Shown: positions 21,542 to 32,126 of the stretch, one piece after another | How the letters are laid out: each line of letters starts with the position of its first letter | How positions within the stretch are numbered: position 1 is the stretch's first letter | DNA from: Seminavis robusta | Lineage: Eukaryota > Bacillariophyta > Bacillariophyceae > Naviculales > Naviculaceae | Reading direction: 5' to 3' | Assembly (NCBI GenBank): GCA_903772945.1 | Contig: CAICTM010000016.1 | Span: 124,001-188,000, forward strand | DNA length: 64,000 nucleotides | Position numbers and translations under genes: made by a program | The notes under the pieces: model-generated | Databases searched by the model: none | What the model saw: only the letters and a program-made list of their open reading frames with translations | Told to the model about the DNA's origin: nothing

Positions 21542-24500
21542 CCGGAATTACGGATTACTGGCTACTTACTGTACGATTCCGGAATTCTATAGAACCACCG
21601 GAAAGATAACCGTAAAACGTCACCGGAATTAATGGCATGCACGATTCCGGCAGGAATTCCTAGGATTCCGGGGGATTACTCCGGAATTCCGGCTGGCTTC
21701 CATTGGATCGCTAGCCTGCTCCACATCGCTGAGGCTTTTCGTGCAATTCTGATGCCAGATGCCATTCGCTGCAACCTGGCAAAAGAATTGTCTGACGTAC
21801 CATAGCAGCATGGTCGCTTGAGTATCGCTCAACCAACAGGCCTCGCTCGAAGCCCACATACATTGGCTTTCAACGTAAACTCGCTCTTTGTTATTGGATG
21901 GATGGATCGATCGATCCTTCCACAACCGCCATCAAGATGAGATTACTGGCTGATTCGCTTGCGTTCAGGTGCCACCATGATGTTAGGCGTCTCCGGCGCT
22001 CTTTGCCGGTCCGTTCGATATGCAATACGACGTTGGTTGGCTTGTTATTGGGTTGTTATTGGATTTCGTTCTTGGATTTCGCTCCATCGAAATCCAACCA
22101 AAGCCACCACGTCAACAATGATCGGGGCTAGGGAAGCCACAGTTTTGCAGCTCTCATCTCTCACAAAATTGAATGAGCGCTCCCTTCATTCGCTTTGGTC
22201 CAATCGTTGGATTTTTGAGCCCTTTGTCGCAAACGACGCAAACGACGCAAACGTCCACGACAAGGACATCTCCATTTTCACCGACAGATACACTTTTCAC
22301 CATGGCAAGCCTTTCCAGGAGTTCTCCTTTCCGTGCAGGGGCAGAGGATCAAGATGACGACGAAGAACCGGCCCCGCTTCGACTCAGGGACCATTCTTCT
22401 TCGGAAGAGGAAGACGAAGACGAATCTCCTCGCAAGCCAGCTGCTCGAAAGAAGGCTATCGTTGTTCGCAAGGTCGCTGTTGCTGTCAAGAAGAAGGTTG
22501 TTGCTGTCAAGAAGAAGGCGCCTCCTGTCGCTGCTCGCAAGAAGGATGTTTCTTCTTCGGAGGAGGAAGATGACGAAGTTCCTCTCAAGGCCCTTGCCGC
22601 TCGTGGCAGATCCAATAGTCGCAACAGCAGCAGGACTTCCAGTGGCGGTGAAAAGGTTGTGCATGAGTTTGAGCTCTTTGCGGAAGATCCTGATACGAAT
22701 CCAAATGCAAAGCGAGCTTCCTTCAATCGTGGTCGCTCTTTACCCACCGCTCTCAACAGGAACAGCGATGCGACTACCACCACCAGCGGCAGCTCAGGAA
22801 GCAGGTCGTCTAGTCAGGATCCTTCTTCCCGTGGCGGCTACGACATCTGGACTGATGATTTCATCCAGAAGCAGGAGATGAACAAGCGTGATGGTGGTAC
22901 CAAGCGTGTTTGGAGGTGTCTGCACTGCGACCAGTTGTTCTCTGGCTGGAACGTCACCAAGGTCAAGGCCCACTTGGCAAAGAGATCAGGTCACGACATC
23001 AAGTGTTGCCCCTCAATCCATTCTGCCGAGCAGAAGCTAGTCTATAAGATGGCTTGGGATGAACTGAAGGAAAAGCGCCAGACGAAGAAGAAGTTGACTA
23101 ACCTGATTGCCTCTAATGCGGAAACCAAGCTGGAAGATACCGTGGATGCTATGTTGGACAATAGCAACGGCCATCGGGCCAGAGCCGCGCGCAGGGAGAT
23201 TTCTGCCAACGAGCTTGTTCAGCACAGGAAAGGTAGCGGTATCCAAACTTATTTGACCACTAATCCGCCGAACCAGCGCAATAGCTTGAAGTTGGATACT
23301 CAGTTGTGCTGTTTGATTGCGGAAGGTGGCTACCCTATGAAGCTCTTGGACGACCCAAACCTCCATCTGGCGCTCCGGCTGGCTAGGGTTGTTCCTTCTA
23401 ACTACAAGCCGCCGACCGCCAGGACTTGTGCCAACCAGAACCTAAGAATTCTGTACGACAAGCACTACACCAAAGCAATGGATACCCTCGTCCAAGACAG
23501 TCATATCTTTGGGAATACCATTTATGGCGATGGTGCTACTGTCAAGAGGATGGCGCTCATGAATATTATTGGGTCGGGCGTCCACAACCACTCCGTCGTG
23601 TTGGAGATCAAGGATTGTACGGCGCACTTGGCCAAGGGCGGAAAGAAGGATGGCCAGTACATTGCCGATGCGATGGACAAGCATATCAAGGCGATGGATC
23701 CAGATAACAATGGCACCGTCTATGCTGTTGTCATGGATGGCGCTTCCAACGTTCAATCGGCGGGAAGGATCTTGTGCCGGAAGTATCCGAGAATGACCTG
23801 CCTCCATGGAGCGGAACATGCGATCTCTCTCTTCTTTTCGGACGTGGCCAAGACGGACATTGGGAAACTCCTCATCAAGTTCTACCGTGGCATTTACAAG
23901 TGGTTCGGTAGTGGAAGTCACCACAAGATGTATGCCATGTTCATGAAGCACTCGCAAACACACCACGAAGGAAACAAATTAGGATTGGTGTGCTATGCGG
24001 AGACCCGAATGGGTGGATTCTTCATTGCCCTTCTTCGCCTATCCCGGCATCAGAAAGTGTTCCGGTCCCTTTTTGCGGATCCCAACTTCCACCGTCTCAA
24101 GAAAGGAGACAAGCCTCCCCAGAAGATGCTTGATGTCATGCAGACCAAGGACTTCTTTGTTGTCATCAAATGTATCAATAAGGCAATGTACTGTCCATTG
24201 CGTCTGCTTCGTCTCTGTGACACTAACGCTCTTGCGATGGACAAGCTTTTCTTCTACGCTTGCCAAACACAGAACCATTTGGAGAAGTACGGAAACGGAC
24301 TCAATTATTTGGAGAACCATTGCCCCGCTCTACTCGAAGACCTTCAGGACTACTGCGGTTTGAACCTGCCCGCAAAGGCGGGTGAGGTGTCTACAGTCCC
24401 CGATCTTGTCCAAGCGTCTTTCTCAACGAGCGAAATCATTGACATAGATTGGGAAATCGAAACCAAATGCTTTACGAATCTTGCGATTGACTTTGCCGAC

Positions 24501-26022
24501 CTAGAGGATGAAGACTTCAATGGATACGAGCTTGATGACGACGACAAACCTGGTGACGACAAACCTGATGACGACAAACCTGGTGACGATGACGAACCCC
24601 AGCAACTGGAAGAGGACTCCGACGATGATTCAGATGGCTCCGCAGAATTTGGCAACCAAGTCAAGGCTTTCTACAAGGAGAGGAGCAAAAAGCTTGGTCA
24701 CGAGATTTCCGTTTCTGCTTGGGCTTGTTCTCCCCATCCTGATATCCAGAAGCACGTCGCTCAGACTATCAACGCCTACTACAAAGGTGTCATTGAGAAG
24801 CTAGTCAAGAGGCTTTTGGCGCCCTTAGATATGACGGCTGCGGAGGAAGAAGAATGGGAAGCGACAGTTTACGATGCATTCTGGAAAGAGTGGCAGCATT
24901 TCCAGGACAAAACTGGCCCTTTCGGTGTACGCAACCATGTCTGGCGGTCGACTGATGTCTTCGAGAACGACACTCCCATGTGGCACAGCAAGAACAGTCT
25001 CACCAACACAAAGTACTTTGGCAAGTTCGCCTGCATCTGCACGGCAGTCCTTATGGGTATCGGAAATGCTGAGCGTGAGTGGGGTGCCGTCAAACACATC
25101 AAGTCCGGGAAGCGCTCTCACCTGAGCGCGGAGATGATAGAGATGCTGGGCACGTTGTTTGGTGCGGCCTGCGCCGAAAGAGCCAAAACCCGTCGTTCGG
25201 TCAAGAAAGGAATGGAATACCGTTTTATTCAGGAAAAGGACTTGGATCTGGTTGGTTTGACGACGTTTGGACACGAGATTAGAGGGCCGGAAAAGATCAA
25301 TGCCCGTGTGTACCGTGCCTTCACGGAGGATTGGGAAAGTGACCTCATGAATCAGAGCACCATGGCTGCGCAAACCAAGTTCATGGCCAAGTACGGAAGC
25401 CTTTGTTTCGGCGACGTCTGGTCTGGTAAGAAATATTTCACAGACAACGATGAAATGGCTTGGCTTCGTCAGAGCGGCAACAGTCGCTGGAATATCAAGG
25501 CGTGGGATACGAGCCTCGAGAGGAGTGACCGTGATGCCGAGGAGTGGTTTGAGATTGACAGCCATTTTCATGGCCTCGTGTATCACTACTACAAGAAGTT
25601 CCCTGATCCAACGATCAAGGTTGTCCTGGGCAGCCGTGATTGTCTGGATGACAATCTAGATTGGAACATGTGGATCCCTGGTGGCTTCGTCCCCAAAACC
25701 ACTGCTGAGAAGCAGAATCCACCCTCCAAGCGGACCAAGAGGGCCTAGGAAGCTTCATTGCCTCCTCTGGAGCAGCTGGATAGCAACTCATGTTGCCCTA
25801 ATACTTGTTTGTGGTGGCCTCCATGGCCCTTGTTCAGGCCAGTTCCTGAAATTACTGCAGTAATTCCTGTCTAGACAGTAATTACTTTACTTTTACTGCC
25901 ATTTGCACTAGCTAGGATTACTGACCTATTTTACTGTTACTGAGTAATTACTCCATTACTGCAATTACTGCTACTTTTTGGCCTCTCCACACAGTAAGTA
26001 ATAACAGTAAATACCAACCAAG
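21524..26022 (+). mobile_element. Complete hAT-like DNA transposon (4499 bp)
   Basis: The ends 21524-21541 and 26005-26022 are inverted repeats matching at 17 of 18 positions. The octamer ccgggtac immediately flanks both ends (21516-21523 and 26023-26030), which is the 8-bp target duplication typical of hAT elements. Inside is one long transposase gene on the plus strand. Subterminal regions are rich in attactg/cagtaat words, with cggaatt clusters on the left, plausible transposase-binding sites. The intact frame and perfect target duplication suggest a recent insertion. Confidence 0.88.
22302..25748 (+). CDS. hAT-superfamily transposase
   Basis: 1148 residues from the ATG at 22302, which has a strong ttcaccATGG context; an in-frame ATG at 22173 would add 43 residues. 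The N-terminus is basic and Ser-rich with Lys/Arg-Val repeats (likely nuclear targeting). A BED-like zinc finger follows at about 203-240 (C-L-H-C ... H-L-A ... C-C). Next comes a DUF659-like core with Y-G-D-G-A-T near 408 and V-M-D-G-A-S-N-V near 478, candidate catalytic Asp positions, then C-L-H-G-A-E-H. A long acidic insert contains D-D-K-P repeats, and the C-terminus has G-N-A-E-R-E-W-G, resembling the hAT dimerisation region with its Glu. No frame breaks or introns. Catalyses cut-and-paste of the surrounding element by inference; family assignment is from motif pattern, not a search. Confidence 0.82.
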   Translation: MASLSRSSPFRAGAEDQDDDEEPAPLRLRDHSSSEEEDEDESPRKPAARKKAIVVRKVAVAVKKKVVAVKKKAPPVAARKKDVSSSEEEDDEVPLKALAARGRSNSRNSSRTSSGGEKVVHEFELFAEDPDTNPNAKRASFNRGRSLPTALNRNSDATTTTSGSSGSRSSSQDPSSRGGYDIWTDDFIQKQEMNKRDGGTKRVWRCLHCDQLFSGWNVTKVKAHLAKRSGHDIKCCPSIHSAEQKLVYKMAWDELKEKRQTKKKLTNLIASNAETKLEDTVDAMLDNSNGHRARAARREISANELVQHRKGSGIQTYLTTNPPNQRNSLKLDTQLCCLIAEGGYPMKLLDDPNLHLALRLARVVPSNYKPPTARTCANQNLRILYDKHYTKAMDTLVQDSHIFGNTIYGDGATVKRMALMNIIGSGVHNHSVVLEIKDCTAHLAKGGKKDGQYIADAMDKHIKAMDPDNNGTVYAVVMDGASNVQSAGRILCRKYPRMTCLHGAEHAISLFFSDVAKTDIGKLLIKFYRGIYKWFGSGSHHKMYAMFMKHSQTHHEGNKLGLVCYAETRMGGFFIALLRLSRHQKVFRSLFADPNFHRLKKGDKPPQKMLDVMQTKDFFVVIKCINKAMYCPLRLLRLCDTNALAMDKLFFYACQTQNHLEKYGNGLNYLENHCPALLEDLQDYCGLNLPAKAGEVSTVPDLVQASFSTSEIIDIDWEIETKCFTNLAIDFADLEDEDFNGYELDDDDKPGDDKPDDDKPGDDDEPQQLEEDSDDDSDGSAEFGNQVKAFYKERSKKLGHEISVSAWACSPHPDIQKHVAQTINAYYKGVIEKLVKRLLAPLDMTAAEEEEWEATVYDAFWKEWQHFQDKTGPFGVRNHVWRSTDVFENDTPMWHSKNSLTNTKYFGKFACICTAVLMGIGNAEREWGAVKHIKSGKRSHLSAEMIEMLGTLFGAACAERAKTRRSVKKGMEYRFIQEKDLDLVGLTTFGHEIRGPEKINARVYRAFTEDWESDLMNQSTMAAQTKFMAKYGSLCFGDVWSGKKYFTDNDEMAWLRQSGNSRWNIKAWDTSLERSDRDAEEWFEIDSHFHGLVYHYYKKFPDPTIKVVLGSRDCLDDNLDWNMWIPGGFVPKTTAEKQNPPSKRTKRA

Positions 26023-26030
26023 CCGGGTAC
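26005..26030 (-). repeat. hAT right end: TIR plus 8-bp target duplication
   Basis: The reverse complement of 26005-26022 is CTTGGTTGGTATTTACTG, one mismatch from the left end. It is followed by ccgggtac at 26023-26030, identical to the octamer at 21516. Confidence 0.85.
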
Positions 26031-26265
26031 CCGCGGCCAAGCCAACAATGGAAGTCTAAGCTCCATGTCACACCGGCTTTCAACGGGTTCGAGGTGTCTC
26101 ATTTTTCGTCATCTGTACCATTCCCAATGCTCAACGCAGCCACAACCAGCTAGTCTCAAGACCTCTACTGATGGGTGGAGATCTTCCAACAAGCAGCATA
26201 CTGGTATCTCTTCAAACAATAGCTCCTGCTGCAGTAACACCACTCCTTTTTTTGTGGCAGCCACC

Positions 26266-27293
26266 ATGAACTTTGCATCCTTGGTATTTTTGCTTGTTGT
26301 GGCAGTCCTTCTCGGCCAGACTGTCTCGGCCAGACTGTCTCGGCCAACACCAATGACGCAATCGACTCCACGAGCCAGGAAGAAAGTCACCTTGAACGCA
26401 AGGACCTGCACCACTGCATCAGACGAGAAATGATGGATCTCAATGACATGGTTGATGCCGTGGGATACAAGGATTGGGTCCTCTCGGAAACAGGCCTTGG
26501 CGATGGACAGATCCAGGAACTGGCTCGGGATGAGGATTTTCGAGAGAGCCCAGAATATCAGGCCATTATGGATGCGGTCGACAGGCACTCCACTGAACTC
26601 CAAGAGTTGACTCAAGTCTTCACGGCCTGTAAAGAAGAAGTGGAAGGTAGCGTTTCGGCCGTGGGAACCGGAGCCATGGTGGGAACCTTCTTGGCAGGAG
26701 TCATGGAAGAGCCCATTATTTTGGACCGATCTCCATCTGGTCCACCCCACTTCAATGCCACAACAAGAACTCCCACTAAGGCCCCTTCTGTTGTCTCCGC
26801 CGAAGCATCCCCCAAAATGCCGACATCAGCACCTGTCACTCTGAAGGGGCCCGTATGTCTCGTGGGTCTCCACTTACAGGCTGGTTTGATAATTGACGCA
26901 CAAATATCCTTCTTTATCGGAGGCGGGACCCGCGATTGCATCGGATATCAGTTTGGGCCGGGGGCCGAAGTCAGTTTGATTCTTATGTACGTGAGTGGCA
27001 ACGTGCAAGCCAATTTCTGCATGTTCGAGCTAGAACTAGGATTGGGACCTCATGTGGGGACTGCCTTTGGAGGAGGCACCGGGTTTGACGTTTTTGAGGT
27101 CACTATTGGAGGTGGGGTTGGATTTGGAATTGGCACTACCTACTACTTGCAGCTTTTCAGGTTTTACGTGAGAATGGTCAGGATCTTTGCGTACCCGGTA
27201 CAACTGACTTTTGCAAGATATTTGCCCTTGTACTGGATGGCCTCTCGTACGATACCGGTACGGTGGACATGCGGGCAATCTCAGTGCTCCTAA
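26266..27293 (+). pseudogene. Small secreted protein family, copy 3 (longest; frameshifted)
   Basis: The signal peptide starts at 26266 (M-N-F-A-S-L-V-F-L-L). A 14-bp tandem duplication at 26314-26341 shifts the frame: the signal frame stops at 26433, while the mature-protein frame is open from about 26342 to 27293. Counting one unit of the duplication restores the family's reading across the junction (V-S-A-N..., then C-I-R-R-E-M-M-D-L). This copy alone keeps the complete 3' half: S-P-E-Y-Q-A, V-F-T-A-C-K-E-E-V-E, a Pro/Thr linker, and a ~130-residue Gly-rich, beta-like domain (V-C-L-V-G-L-H-L-Q-A-G-L, I-G-G-G-T-R-D-C-I-G-Y) with Cys near the end. It lies ~240 bp past the hAT insertion. Could instead be functional if an intron removes the extra bases, but no suitable GT-AG pair is seen. 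Confidence 0.7.
26314..26341 (+). repeat. 14-bp tandem duplication causing the frameshift
   Basis: ggccagactgtctc occurs twice in tandem, followed by a third ggcc. It lies at the end of the signal-peptide coding region. Since 14 is not a multiple of three, it shifts the frame. Confidence 0.9.
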
Positions 27294-28249
27294 TTTTTAC
27301 TTCTTTTCGTCATTGATCCTCGAACCAGCATTTCGTGGCAAAAATAAATCTTGTGTAGCCGCGCCTATCTGAAAGAATTGCTCAAAAGCCATTTGGTCAC
27401 AACGTTGCTTGGGGCATGATCCGGCAAAGCCTTCGAAGCATCATGGACTTCCTGTGCGAGCAGTCTCTAATGTAGGCCCACCTTCAGTTGTCCTTTCAAA
27501 CTGCCTCTATTCAACATCAGTCAGTATACACGTAATAGGACCCATCCGCCAAACCCTGATCTCATGGTGCCGGCTTCGTTTGGGACTTCACACGAAACTG
27601 TAGATTTGGGACTTACTTTATAGGAAAGTGTGTGTCAATGCAGCTCTGCGGACAAACCAAAGGGACTGGAGCTTCTTGAGTGACTCAGTCGCATAATGGC
27701 TATTCTTGGGGCTTGGGGTTCGCCGCTCGCCACCAGTAATCCCACCGGTCCCGGACCTCAATCAGCGGTTATTAATACAGTACGTTTGTCGTTTTGGAAA
27801 GCAAGGTTGGACTATGAACTTATGATCGCATCGAATCAGTCCCACTGGTCCCATCTAACTAAGCTTACGTAAATCGTAAATCACACATCGCTGGTTTCCT
27901 TAGACAGACCACCAACGAAACCTCCAATAATTTTATTTAGATAGATGCGCGTTGGACCACCCTAGCATTCTCACTGTATTCTCACATGCTTTCATCGCCA
28001 AACCTTTTTAACTGAGACTCGTCATTGTACGGTGGGTGTCTCTTAGGACGATCATTAAATTTTGTAAAACTCTCAATAATGCACAGCTCCCGTGAGCCTT
28101 GTAGGTCTACCACTCGTCCTTTTTTTAAAAATGTACCAGGTAACTAGAGTCTAAACATCACTCTTCCAACAGAATTACTAGCTCTAGTAGCTACCGGTAG
28201 CTGTTCCATCACATCATCACCTCTATTTTACTTTTGGCAGTTACCTACC
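27294..28249. other. Intergenic; family upstream flank at right end
   Basis: No gene seen. From about 27940 the sequence is diffusely similar to the region upstream of copy 1 (near 15931: a gcgcattggacc-type segment, then ttctcacat), so the duplicated unit includes several hundred bases of 5' flank. Confidence 0.5.
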
Positions 28250-28720
28250 ATGAACTTTACATCCTCGGTACTTTTGCTTGTTGTGGCAGTCCTTTGCTGC
28301 CAAACTGTCTCTGCCAACACCAATACCACACTACTGGATGATGCACTCGCCCATGCCGGCCACCAAGAACGCCAGTATGATCGTAGGGAACTGAGCCGTT
28401 GCATCAGACGAGAAATGATGGTTCTCCAAAACACCATGGCTCAACAAGAAGAAGATGATTTCCACGATGATAGCCCCGAATATCATGCCAATGACGACAA
28501 TAAGCAGCAACACTCCAATAATAACAATGAACTCAAAGAAGTGACTAGAATCTTTACCGCCTGTCAAAAAGAAGTGGAAGGTGGTGAGTCCGCCATGGGA
28601 GTGGGAGCCAAGGTGGGAAGTTTTTTGGCGCGAGCAGTGGCTGCCATGGAACAAGAAGAGAGAGAAGAACGGGAAGAACCCATTGCAGACCGATCTCCAC
28701 CTGGTTCATGCCACGTTTAA
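28250..28720 (+). CDS. Small secreted protein, copy 4 (3' truncated)
   Basis: 156 residues with signal peptide (M-N-F-T-S-S-V-L-L-L-V-V-A-V-L), then the family core T-L-L-D-D-A-L-A-H-A-G-H-Q-E-R-Q-Y-D-R-R-E-L-S-R-C-I. An Asn/Gln/Asp-rich insert replaces the middle. I-F-T-A-C-Q-K-E-V-E is kept, then an E-R-E-E-R-E-E run, ending P-G-S-C-H-V. The stop falls where copy 3 continues, and the DNA after it still matches copy 3's linker and Gly-rich domain in broken frames, so the C-terminal domain was lost by mutation. Function unknown. Confidence 0.72.
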   Translation: MNFTSSVLLLVVAVLCCQTVSANTNTTLLDDALAHAGHQERQYDRRELSRCIRREMMVLQNTMAQQEEDDFHDDSPEYHANDDNKQQHSNNNNELKEVTRIFTACQKEVEGGESAMGVGAKVGSFLARAVAAMEQEEREEREEPIADRSPPGSCHV

Positions 28721-28990
28721 GAAGCAATGAATGCCACAACTCGTCCCACGAAAATCCCTGGTGTTGTTTCCACGGAGCTCCTTCTGTGATATCCGCCAAC
28801 ACGACCTCCTGCCGTCGCCCTGAATGGGCCCGTTTGCCTCGTGGGTATCCACCTACAACAGGCTGGTTTGATGTATGTATAATGGACGCACAAAGTTCCA
28901 TTGTCGCCCTTTTTATTATTTGTGGTACGGGCCCATTCAATGGAAGGGCTGACATGCGGACAGGGCAATCTCACATCTGTGTCTTGCATG
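28721..28990 (+). pseudogene. Decayed 3' half of secreted protein copy 4
   Basis: Non-coding now, but segments match copy 3: aatgccacaac..cccac, ctccttctgtgatatccgcc, and gggcccgt.tg.ctcgtgggt.tccac followed by aggctggtttgat and ggacgcacaaa. Small indels and stops break every frame. Confidence 0.65.
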
Positions 28991-29506
28991 CAGTGGCTGT
29001 TCATACAGTACAAAAATAGTAACACATCATACATGTAATAACAGGAACACTTTCACTCTCTAGAGCCTGAACTCCTCGAGATAGCTAGCTAGCGCCATCG
29101 GACACCCCGATTTTCCACCCTCGGAAGGAGATTTTCCTTCCCAGTACATAGCTTGTGTAGTTTTCTACGTGAGCCATAATCTGAAGTCGATAATTGAAAC
29201 GGCTCAAGGTGTGCGCAACAAACTCTGCCCAATGTCCTTTAAGTACATGTAAAGCTCAAGGGAAATTTACTTCCGGGACCTCGGAAATCGGCTTGAGAGG
29301 GTGGGAAATCAGCTTCCAAGCATGGAAAAGGACAGTTCTTCCCGAATCCGTAGTATAAAAAAAAGCATTTTGGATATGGCATTTGGATGTGTCAATGCAG
29401 CTCTGCAGGCACCAACTGTAGTCGGGGCCCACAGAGCCCTCATGTCCAACGACCACACCCACGGCCACTACTCCCAATACATGTAGTTTGTAACAGTCTG
29501 TTCAAG

Positions 29507-31504
29507 ATGTCGGACCAACAACCGGACGACAATGTGGGTCTTCCAGCGGATGCCACTCTGAAATCAAGCAATGGGTTTGTGTGGGGTCTCAAGACGGGAG
29601 GTGCTTCCATTCCCATATCGCCCCAAACAGCTTCTTCTTCGACCGGACGCAACTGTTTGCTGGTGGGTCGCCAAGCCAAGACCGTGGATATTCGAGTGGA
29701 TCATGGCAGCATTAGTCGCAAACATGCGGCTCTCTACTATTCTGCTGCTGCTAGTAGTGGCGATGATGATTGTTGTATCCTGCAAGACTTGGGATCGAAA
29801 AAGGGAACGTCGGTCAATGGGACTCTCATGGAAAAGAAACAACGACTGGTGTTGAACGAAGGCGATCAAATTGTCTTTGGACATGCCAGAGAACGAGTCT
29901 TTACGGTGGTCAAACAAGTCAAGAAAGATGAAGACGAGAAAGAAAAAGAAGAAACAACTACTGCAACCAACGACAACACTACTACTAATAATGTTACTAC
30001 AGAAGGCCAAACACGAATTGAACAAATTCTGCAAGACTACGAGCTGCCCATTCGAGAACGCATGACACTGGTGGCACAATCGGAACGTCGTCATCGCGTG
30101 ACCTGCTTGGCGGTGGATCATGCTGGTAACCGACTCGTCGTGGGAACTACCGATGGTATATTGCGAATGTATGACTTTGCCGGAATGCGATCCCATAAAC
30201 TGGAACCCTTCAAAATGATTGCCGTCGAGGAGGGACAGGGCATTTCGGATCTTTGCTTTAGCAATACGGGTGATCGAATCTTGGCATCTACCACGGGGTC
30301 ACAACCATATGTACTCGATCGGGATGGTGGGGAAATGTAAGTATTAGAAGAGCACTTACTTGAGCAGAGAATGTATGCCTCTTTTTTGTCTCAATCCTCA
30401 CCATGTTTTCTTTCTCCCAATTTGCTTTGTTTGCTTTGCTTTGTATACAGTATCAAATTTGTTCGAGGCGACCCCTACGTGATTCAAAAAGACACCACCG
30501 TGGGACATACGGCCGAAGTCACGGGGGTGCAATGGCATCCGTTTGATCGCGACACTGTCTTGACCAGTTCGATCGATGGCAGTATTCGATTGTGGAATCT
30601 CAATGGCAAGACACAATTCAAAATGCTCATGTCCGACACGGTTTTTCAACCCAAATCCAGCAAGGGACAACGAACCACCGTGGCATGTTTGACCATTTCC
30701 CCACATGGACGAGAATTCGCCGTGGGCACGTCGTGTGGGTCTATTCAAATTTGGAGTTGCAAGGCAGGCAGCAGTCGACCGGCCAAAGCCGTGTATGGGG
30801 CACACAAAAGTGTGGATGCCCTCGTCTACAGCCCGAATGGACAATTGCTGGCCAGTCGGAGTGTCCAAGACTCGCGCTGTCTAGTATGGAACGCCAACAA
30901 ACTCAGCAAGTCGTCATGTCCAGTGGCCATTTGTCAAGATGCACCGACGTTGTTTGCGGGACACTGTCGTCCTTCGTTTAGTCCCAACAACAAAATTCTC
31001 TGTGTCGGAGTATCCTTTCAACGAAAAGGAGAAGGAGACAAGAAGGAATCTGAAATTGGCAGCATCAAGTTCTTTCAGCTACCCTCCTCTAAGCAGCAAG
31101 CCGACAATACTAATAATAACACGGCACTCGATGCTGTTTTGGAACTACCCGTTTCCAACACGGCGGCTGTGACGGACATTTTGTGGCCCGCCAAGACCAA
31201 TCAACTTTATTTGGGTACCAGCGATGGTCAGGTGGAAGTGCTCTATGACACCGTTCTCTCGGAACGAGGAGGTGCCCTCTTGGCACATGGCAAGGGGGGA
31301 CGGCCACAAAATGAAAAACTCGCCGAATTGTTTCAAAGTCGAGCTCCCACCGGGTCGGCTGCGTTGGTGGCCAATCATGCCATTATTGCACCCAATGCCA
31401 CACGGCACAAGCGGAAACGACGAGATGAAGAGGATCCTTCCGAAACGCTCAAACCACAAGCACCCGGAGCCAAGTTTCGAATGGGACGATTGAATAATAT
31501 GTAA
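29507..31504 (+). CDS. FHA domain-WD40 protein, WDR70-like (2 exons)
   Basis: Exons 29507-30336 and 30451-31504 (114-bp GT-AG intron) encode 627 residues. The N-terminus is a forkhead-associated domain at about 45-130: a G-R..., S-I-S-R-K-H-A and L-G-S-K-K-G-T-S-V-N-G, the phosphothreonine-binding signature. A Lys/Glu/Thr linker follows, then WD40 repeats from ~195. The WD region reads like WDR70 along its length: V-G-T-T-D-G-I-L-R-M-Y-D-F-A-G-M, L-C-F-S-N-T-G-D-R-I-L, V-L-D-R-D-G, F-V-R-G-D-P-Y, G-S-I-Q-I-W and L-Y-L-G-T-S-D-G-Q. WDR70 is a nuclear CRL4-DDB1 substrate receptor linked to DNA-break repair in other eukaryotes. The FHA domain is not part of the animal protein. Ortholog call is by pattern, not search. 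Confidence 0.82.
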
Positions 31505-31624
31505 TGCAATCAATATCTGGGTGTTGTAAAAGTAGTACAGTAATTGGTGAAACGTTCTGCGGCCAGATTGTGTAGTGTAGTTTCTCTCCCAACGTAAGCT
31601 TCCGCTGCGGAAATCTGGCCTGTA

Positions 31625-31755
31625 CAAGAAACTGGCTTGGCACGAGGATTTTCGAGATCGCCCGGAATGTCAAAGGCCACAGCCACTCCACCGAGCTCCA
31701 AGAAGTGACTCAAGTCTTTACGCTTGTCAAGAGCAAATGGAAGGTGTGATCTGCT
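31625..31755 (+). pseudogene. Relic of secreted protein family (copy 5)
   Basis: About 130 bp match the middle of copy 3: ctggct.gg.acgaggattttcgaga, cactccac.gagctccaagaagtgactcaagtctttac, then caagag.aaatggaaggt. No signal peptide or start is left. It starts only ~120 bp after the WDR70-like stop. Confidence 0.7.
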
Positions 31756-32126
31756 AACTTGCATTAGACAAAATGCACCACCACAAAGTTTAAATATCGC
31801 TGTTAGACGGGAACTTACAGCTCAGCAGCTCAGCTCAAGCACGCATGCAATCAGGTTGATCTTGATTGTCTATCTCTAGCATTTTGGAAGTTGAGTCATC
31901 CATGATAAGTTGGTTATACTAGAGCAGAGGTTTCTTGTCCAAAAGCTTTAAAAAACGATGATAAATTGATGAATGCACGAAAGATTCAACCTCAAGTCGA
32001 CGCGTATGCTGATGACTATGATCAAACAAACCTTTGTGCAAGTGGTTGCCTAGCTAGCTAGTACTAAGCTCCTGACGATTTGAGTGAGAAAATTCAAAGG
32101 CATGCTGTGCCAAGAAAACGATCAGC

